64,000 nt of DNA from Zerene cesonia. Lineage: Eukaryota > Arthropoda > Insecta > Lepidoptera > Pieridae. The notes beneath the pieces were generated by a model. It had not been told where the DNA came from and did no database searches. It saw nothing but the letters and a program-made list of their open reading frames with translations. Positions 59,107-64,000 of this stretch are shown here, one piece after another; position 1 is the stretch's first letter, and each line of letters opens with the position of its first letter. Made by a program: the position numbers and the translations under genes. The stretch is taken from NCBI RefSeq assembly GCF_012273895.1, contig NC_052129.1:1426001-1490000 (forward strand). Direction: 5' to 3'.

Positions 59107-59302
59107 TAAATGCGAAAGTTTGTGAGGATGGATGCATATGTATGTGTGCGTCTGTTACTCTTTCACGCAAAAACTACTGAACCGATTGCAATGAAATGTA
59201 CTTCGTAGACAGCTGAACAACTGAAATAACACATAGGCACTTTTTATACCGACATTCCTACGGGATACGGACTTACGCGGTTTCAACCGCGGGTCACAGC
59301 TA

Positions 59303-59304
<2 letters not shown>
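59100..59304 (+). mobile_element. Lep1-type Helitron-like element, diverged
   Basis: It runs from atactataaatgcgaaagt to gcgggtcacagctagt, with a (TA)n tract immediately downstream. It abuts the first copy of the flanking duplication. Confidence 0.8.

Positions 59305-59351
<47 letters not shown>
59304..59351. repeat. (TA)n microsatellite
   Basis: About 24 consecutive TA units begin at the CTAG edge of the preceding element. This is prone to slippage and assembly error. Confidence 0.95.
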
Positions 59352-59352
<1 letters not shown>

Positions 59353-59357
59353 ATATA

Positions 59358-59495
59358 TAGCTAGGAATATTTTTTAGAAAATGTCATATTCGTGTTTTAT
59401 CGACTTAAGCTTACTTTTTTAACAAATAGGAGGCGTTTGAGTAGTCCTAATTTATTATGACTCTTCCTGACATCTATTGGCGAATAATAATACTA
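59358..59495 (+). repeat. Direct duplication, copy 2
   Basis: The same 138-base unit as 58969-59106, starting tagctaggaatattttttag and ending ttggcgaataataatacta. Confidence 0.9.
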
Positions 59496-59624
59496 TTTTT
59501 TGGCGAATAATTAAAGTTCCACCAGATGGCGTTGTTAAGTAACGAAGTCAATGAGTGTTTGCTTTGAGGTTAGACTAATTGTTTACATTGTTTTGTGTCT
59601 TCCTAATGCACGTGTTCACTCAAA

Positions 59625-60475
59625 AATGCCTAAACGATCTTGGAAAAAAACGCTTATAAAAAATCTAGCTTCCAAATCGCTTCTGATATCAGCTGAGCGT
59701 GCCCAAAGGGCAGTACTCAGTCTGCCTCCATCTACCATTCAAACATCCAACTAGTGATATATATAAAAGAGCCAGGGCTCTTAGTATAAGAAAGCTTTTT
59801 ATTTATGAAACCTTCCGCCGCTATCACAAAAATGACGTACCATACCAACCTGTAAATACCAAACGTGTCGATCGATGTCCGCTTCCTTTAACGAAAACAA
59901 GATTTGCACAGAAGCATTACACTGTAGTTGCTCCGCACTTCTACAATATTATTAATAAAGAATTGAAAATAAAAAAGTGAGTAATAATAGAATAAAAAAC
60001 ATAATACTTGGCTTGAGAAATTTGACAACGAAGAAACCGAAAACATGCTAAGTGATCTACAATAATTAATAACAAAATAAATAAATAAAAAAAAAACAAA
60101 TAAAAAAATTATAACCACAATAATAATCATCCAAGTTCACATCCAGTCTCACAAGTCTTCCAATAAATACATTACGTGTATTGTTTTAGTGAAAGGCACA
60201 CCATAACACACACACACATGCACTTACATGCAAAAATTGCAATTACTTAACTTACCTCAATGCTTTGTTTATTTTTTCATCATATATATTTTTTGTATAA
60301 TTCTTATAAAATTTTATCATGTTTAAGAACGTATTTATAAGAACACAATTGGGAGAAGCCTCTGGCTCCTGAGAGATAGTGTTATACTAGTTCAGGAGCC
60401 TAAGGATTCATATACATGCACATGTAACGTTTTTATGCAAATAAAAATTTTATTATTATTATTAAAAATAACAGT
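59625..60475 (+). pseudogene. 3' end of a decayed LINE retrotransposon
   Basis: Two frames with a frameshift near 59720-59755 together encode the C-terminal tail of a non-LTR ORF2: ISAERAQRAVLSLPPSTIQ in the first, then SDIYKRARALSIRKLFIYET and VDRCPLPLTKTRFAQKHYTV with APHFYNIINKEL in the second. The order ERAQRAV-LP-YK-L-IR-LF, then a basic segment, then P-FYN-I, is the usual end of Jockey/CR1-group proteins. After the stop near 59980 comes a 3' UTR and a tail reading attttattattattatt at about 60446-60466. It is dead: frameshifted and truncated at the 5' end. Confidence 0.7.
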
Positions 60476-60479
60476 TTCT

Positions 60480-62815
60480 TAGCAATGCATTGGTAGTTCT
60501 TTTTTTAATTCGAAAAAATACACTATTCCACTTGTAACTTTAATGTAAAAAGGTTCGATAATAACGGTTGGGGTGTAAATAAAAGTACAGTTTCTTGGCA
60601 TAATTGTAATTAATTTTTATTTGATTTTAAGTAACAAAAGATTTCGTCCACTTTCTAAAATCTTAAACGGGAACGCTAGACAAAGCGAAATAATCGTAAA
60701 ACGAAATTACTTACAAAAATATGTAATTTAATCATAATAATAAGTTTACACTTAACTAAAAAAAATCAATTACAATATCACATTTCTACTTACAATAGAT
60801 AGATATTGGCGATCTTTAAACCCTTAAACCAATTATAAACGAAAAATTTTGGATAAAACTCTTGGTTTAATGTCATGTCGTTGAATACTATACATAAGAA
60901 GTGCAATCACTTATTTATAACAATTCGGAAGAGATAATATTGCCGTAGTTTACAATAAAAACAATGTTTAATTTGTACAAGAACTTAATTAGCATTTGGC
61001 TAGCTTTGTGACCGACAGACAGCATCGGGACAGCGTCCCAATCACAAATAACCACAACCTAACAATTCGTAACCTAAAAGATCAATAGCAAACAAATTTA
61101 GACAAATTATTCTCAAAAATATTCCTCACCCTTTCATTTCCTATCACATTTTCATTTACCTACTAGAATTGATTCACAATTTCGAAATAAAAAAAAAATC
61201 AACAATGTTCGTATACTTTAAATTATTCTAATTCGACCACGATCATTAGACAATTTTATTTCACGATACAACAATCAGATTGAATACGTATTGTCTAATA
61301 TTCTTCGTCGGCATTCATAAAAAAATAACGAAAAATACCAACATTAAGTACGATCCACATTGAAAATAATCTAGACGTCAATAAATCCGAAATGGAAGTA
61401 ATTGACGACAAAGTAATTTCCTTTAAAGCAATCAGACATCTTAATATATCGTCTAATATAATTGAGCATAAGCATTTTAGACTTAAACAAAATGTAATAA
61501 ATTTAAGTTTCAAAAAATTGCCTCATATTTACAAAATATATACAAATTGCGATTGATTACAAAAGATGTGAAAATCATAGATTTTGGCAACCCGTCAGTT
61601 GTTATAAAATATCATACAACGCCATTAGAAAATGTATTCAGCCTTCAGAACCATTAGAACCTACATAAATATTCATAGAACTTGCTTTAAAATAAAAGAA
61701 AATATTTAAGTGAATATCCTTGACCAAGTTGACCTTGAATACAATATTAATATCACAAAAACAATGTAATTTAATAATGATAAATAATTTTTATGTAACC
61801 ATCGTAAACATTCGGCATTGTATGCTAACATTGACTTTGAGAGTACATCGTTTGAATTCATCATTAAAGTAGCTGAAGGAAGACCACATTTTCCAAACAA
61901 GGTAAAATACTTAAAGTGCGAAAGAAGAAAAATAAAGCTAAATAAGATAATAATCGATCTAAGTAGGAACTGAGTGCAAAAGTGTTCACAGAGATCCGTA
62001 TGGTCCTACACCAGGCCATGAAAATGCAAAAGAAACAAACGCTCCAGTTAGGTATCTATTAGATAAAAATCGTTCTATCGATATTGTTGCTATTTCTTAT
62101 CAGGAACTCTGAGATTTTGTTAACATTATTTAACATTAAGTCCTCAATATAGAACTTGCAGAAAATTTTTTAAAACTCTTAAAATGTGCATTAAAATTAT
62201 CCATTGTACATATAATATGTAAAATAATATTTGTATAACATTCAGTACGTTGAGTCATAACTACAAGACAAAATGTGATTAAAATTCACAGGACATCTAA
62301 GACGAGAATAATATTATGCTTGTTAAGCAATTTTATTATGCATTTATATTGCGTACTCTGTTCCTATCATTATGCTTGCTTGTTACATTATTGCTGACTA
62401 CACCCCCGTGTTAAAGATTAGTTTTCTTGAAAGCATCAGCGCAACTCCTCCTAGCTCACAAATGATACCTATCTTAATTACATCACAATACCAAGTACAA
62501 CCTTAGAATTGGGGGTAACTGTGCTTTGACGAGAACTAATCATTAAGCGACAACTTGTTAGATTTCTTGAAATCACATTTCGTACTCAGAAACTTTGTTA
62601 TCTACTCGTATTCCGGAGTATTTATACACAATATCGATATAAGTCTAAAAATGTGAATTTCGCCTCACTAACGACAAAACTTTTCCGTATTTTATACATA
62701 ATACAACTGTCATGGAGAGCGAGATTCTAAATACTTTTTTAATATTCGTTATTTTATAGTCTAATAATACCATCGAAAGTATTAAATAGGCGTACCTACT
62801 AAGAAACGGCAAGAT
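60480..62815 (-). other. Probable 3' UTR of the zinc-finger gene
   Basis: This 2.3-kb stretch contains none of the repeats that crowd the rest of the window, as expected for a long conserved 3' UTR. On the minus strand AATAAA occurs at several places, for example at 60616-60621. The real end cannot be told from sequence alone. Confidence 0.4.
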
Positions 62816-63829
62816 TTACTGCTTGTCTTTGTGAGAGAGGGAGTGAGGAAGAATGTGCTCAGCGGGCAAGAGGGCTGAAGGTTGATGCGCGTAATTTCTG
62901 ATCTGGTGAAGAGATATCAATTGATTCGGGAATGAGTTCGGCTGTTGCTTGCCCTGCTGGAAGTGGAGAGGGTCATACAAGTAGGGTCGCGTGGGCAAAG
63001 CGCTGTGATGTGACAGTCCATTCAAATGAGGTGCCATGGAATTGATCGGTGTGAAAGCTGAATTGGCGGCTGACGAAACTGGTGGCTGAATGCGGTCTTC
63101 TTGGCTCTCGTGCTGGGCAAACAGCGCCCGCTGTTGTTGCAGCTGTTGCTCATGATGATCATCGCTCTCTCTTTGTTGATGATAGCCGCCTTCATCAGAC
63201 ATGTGCGCCGCGGAGTCGGGGCTTACTTTTGGCCAATAGGGATGGTCGACGAAGGGAGCCGTGGTGGGCGCGGCCGCTGCCAGGGATCTATTGAGCCCGC
63301 TCAGACCCAAAGCAGATATTGGTGGCCGCTTGTCAGCTCGCTCCGCATGCTTGTTCATGTGTTTACTTAAATACGTCTCTTGCGTATAACTCTTCCCGCA
63401 GTACTGGCAAATATGGGTCTTCAAATGCTTCGACTCTTTATGTTTCGGAATGTGTTCGAGGAGATCTTTCTCGTGCGTGAAGCATTTGTAACACGAGTTG
63501 CATTTGAACGGTTTGTCTGTCTGGTGACAGCGGCTGTGGCTTTGCAAATTGGAGAGCTGAGAGAACGCCTTGGTGCAACCGATCTGAGTGCACCGGTAAG
63601 GTTTGTCACCGGTGTGGGTGCGAATGTGCTGCTGCAGATGGGATAGCTGGGTGAATTTGCGCTGGCAGATCTCGCATCTGTACGGTTTAATACCGAGATG
63701 TATGCGAGAATGCTGCGCGAGGTAGGAGGAGTTTGCAAACGCTTTTGGACATTGGGTACAACGATAGGGTTTCGCCTCTCGGAGATGAATTTGCGTGTGC
63801 AGTTGGAGGTCCGCCTTAGAGCCGAACAC
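62816..63829 (-). CDS. rn: Rotund/squeeze-family C2H2 zinc-finger transcription factor, terminal coding exon
   Basis: Sequence-specific nuclear regulator of the Rotund/Squeeze/LIN-29/ZNF384 group. In flies these factors act in appendage patterning and neuron identity. The exon starts after a ttattccag acceptor (so the AG is at 63830-63831) and ends in TAA: 337 codons. Residue 1 is the V of VFGSKADLQLHTQIH, the second half of a finger whose Cys pair lies in the upstream exon outside the window. Complete fingers follow at C24-H44, C52-H72, C80-H102 (CX4C spacing), C110-H130 and C141-H161. The linkers GIKPYRC and GDKPYRC, then HICQYCGKSYTQETYL are diagnostic of the family. After residue about 170 the tail is low-complexity and Gln/His-rich, with PYWPKVSPDSAA and SLHQIRNYAHQ motifs. 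The choice of rotund over squeeze rests on the tail and is tentative. Confidence 0.88.
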   Translation of the reverse strand: MFGSKADLQLHTQIHLREAKPYRCTQCPKAFANSSYLAQHSRIHLGIKPYRCEICQRKFTQLSHLQQHIRTHTGDKPYRCTQIGCTKAFSQLSNLQSHSRCHQTDKPFKCNSCYKCFTHEKDLLEHIPKHKESKHLKTHICQYCGKSYTQETYLSKHMNKHAERADKRPPISALGLSGLNRSLAAAAPTTAPFVDHPYWPKVSPDSAAHMSDEGGYHQQRESDDHHEQQLQQQRALFAQHESQEDRIQPPVSSAANSAFTPINSMAPHLNGLSHHSALPTRPYLYDPLHFQQGKQQPNSFPNQLISLHQIRNYAHQPSALLPAEHILPHSLSHKDKQ

Positions 63830-64000
63830 CTGGAATAAAGAGAAACACAAAGTAAGTTACCGACCATAGAAAAAACACAAGTGATTTGAAATAAAAAAAA
63901 TAATGTGTCGCATATATCTGTGTTACATGCAAAGTGACATTTGAATTACATCAATGGTAATACGAAAATATACTATTACATCATGCATACTACGGACGAA
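63830..64000 (-). other. Intron upstream of the zinc-finger terminal exon
   Basis: On the minus strand a pyrimidine-rich tract and ttccag precede the exon at 63829. No other exon is visible before the window edge. Confidence 0.7.

Overview
The window is AT-rich, intron-rich animal DNA with two 1,000-base assembly gaps. It is packed with the short repeats typical of moth and butterfly genomes: Lep1-type Helitron-like elements, tRNA-headed SINEs ending in (GAT)n, and LINE tails. I read it as a lepidopteran nuclear scaffold. It holds no operons, CRISPR arrays or RNA genes that I can support.

The main gene is filamin (cheerio), on the plus strand. Eighteen exons from 30677 to 56195 join without one frame error into 920 codons plus stop. 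They encode Ig repeats equivalent to vertebrate filamin repeats 16-24, including the second hinge and the C-terminal dimerisation repeat. The first of these exons begins with its own ATG, has an in-frame stop just upstream, and carries no actin-binding domain, so this is a short isoform like Drosophila FLN90. A separate 113-base exon at 8949-9061 has good splice sites and the right phase to join the second shared exon (31407). Its translation resembles filamin hinge 1 and the A strand of repeat 16. I infer that it belongs to the full-length isoform, whose upstream exons lie outside the window. The two isoforms would then enter the shared body through alternative exons that each finish the same Ig fold.

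Layout: 1-8948, intronic or intergenic DNA with repeats; 8949-9061, long-isoform exon; 9062-30676, a very long intron with retroelement relics and both gaps; 30677-39339, eleven closely spaced filamin exons; 39340-47577, a large intron with a fairly repeat-poor, locally GC-rich 5' half; 47578-56195, the last seven exons; about 56196-57400, the 3' UTR; 58970-60475, a duplicated repeat block and a decayed LINE 3' end; 60480-62815, probably the 3' UTR of the next gene; 62816-63829, minus strand, the terminal coding exon of a rotund/squeeze-type C2H2 zinc-finger transcription factor. Filamin and the zinc-finger gene are convergent.

I found no convincing previously undescribed system. The most interesting items are the alternative entry exons of filamin, the inverted 77-base copies at the left edges of both gaps, a palindromic pair of CTCF-like motifs just inside the long intron, and several retroelement copies with intact target-site duplications.
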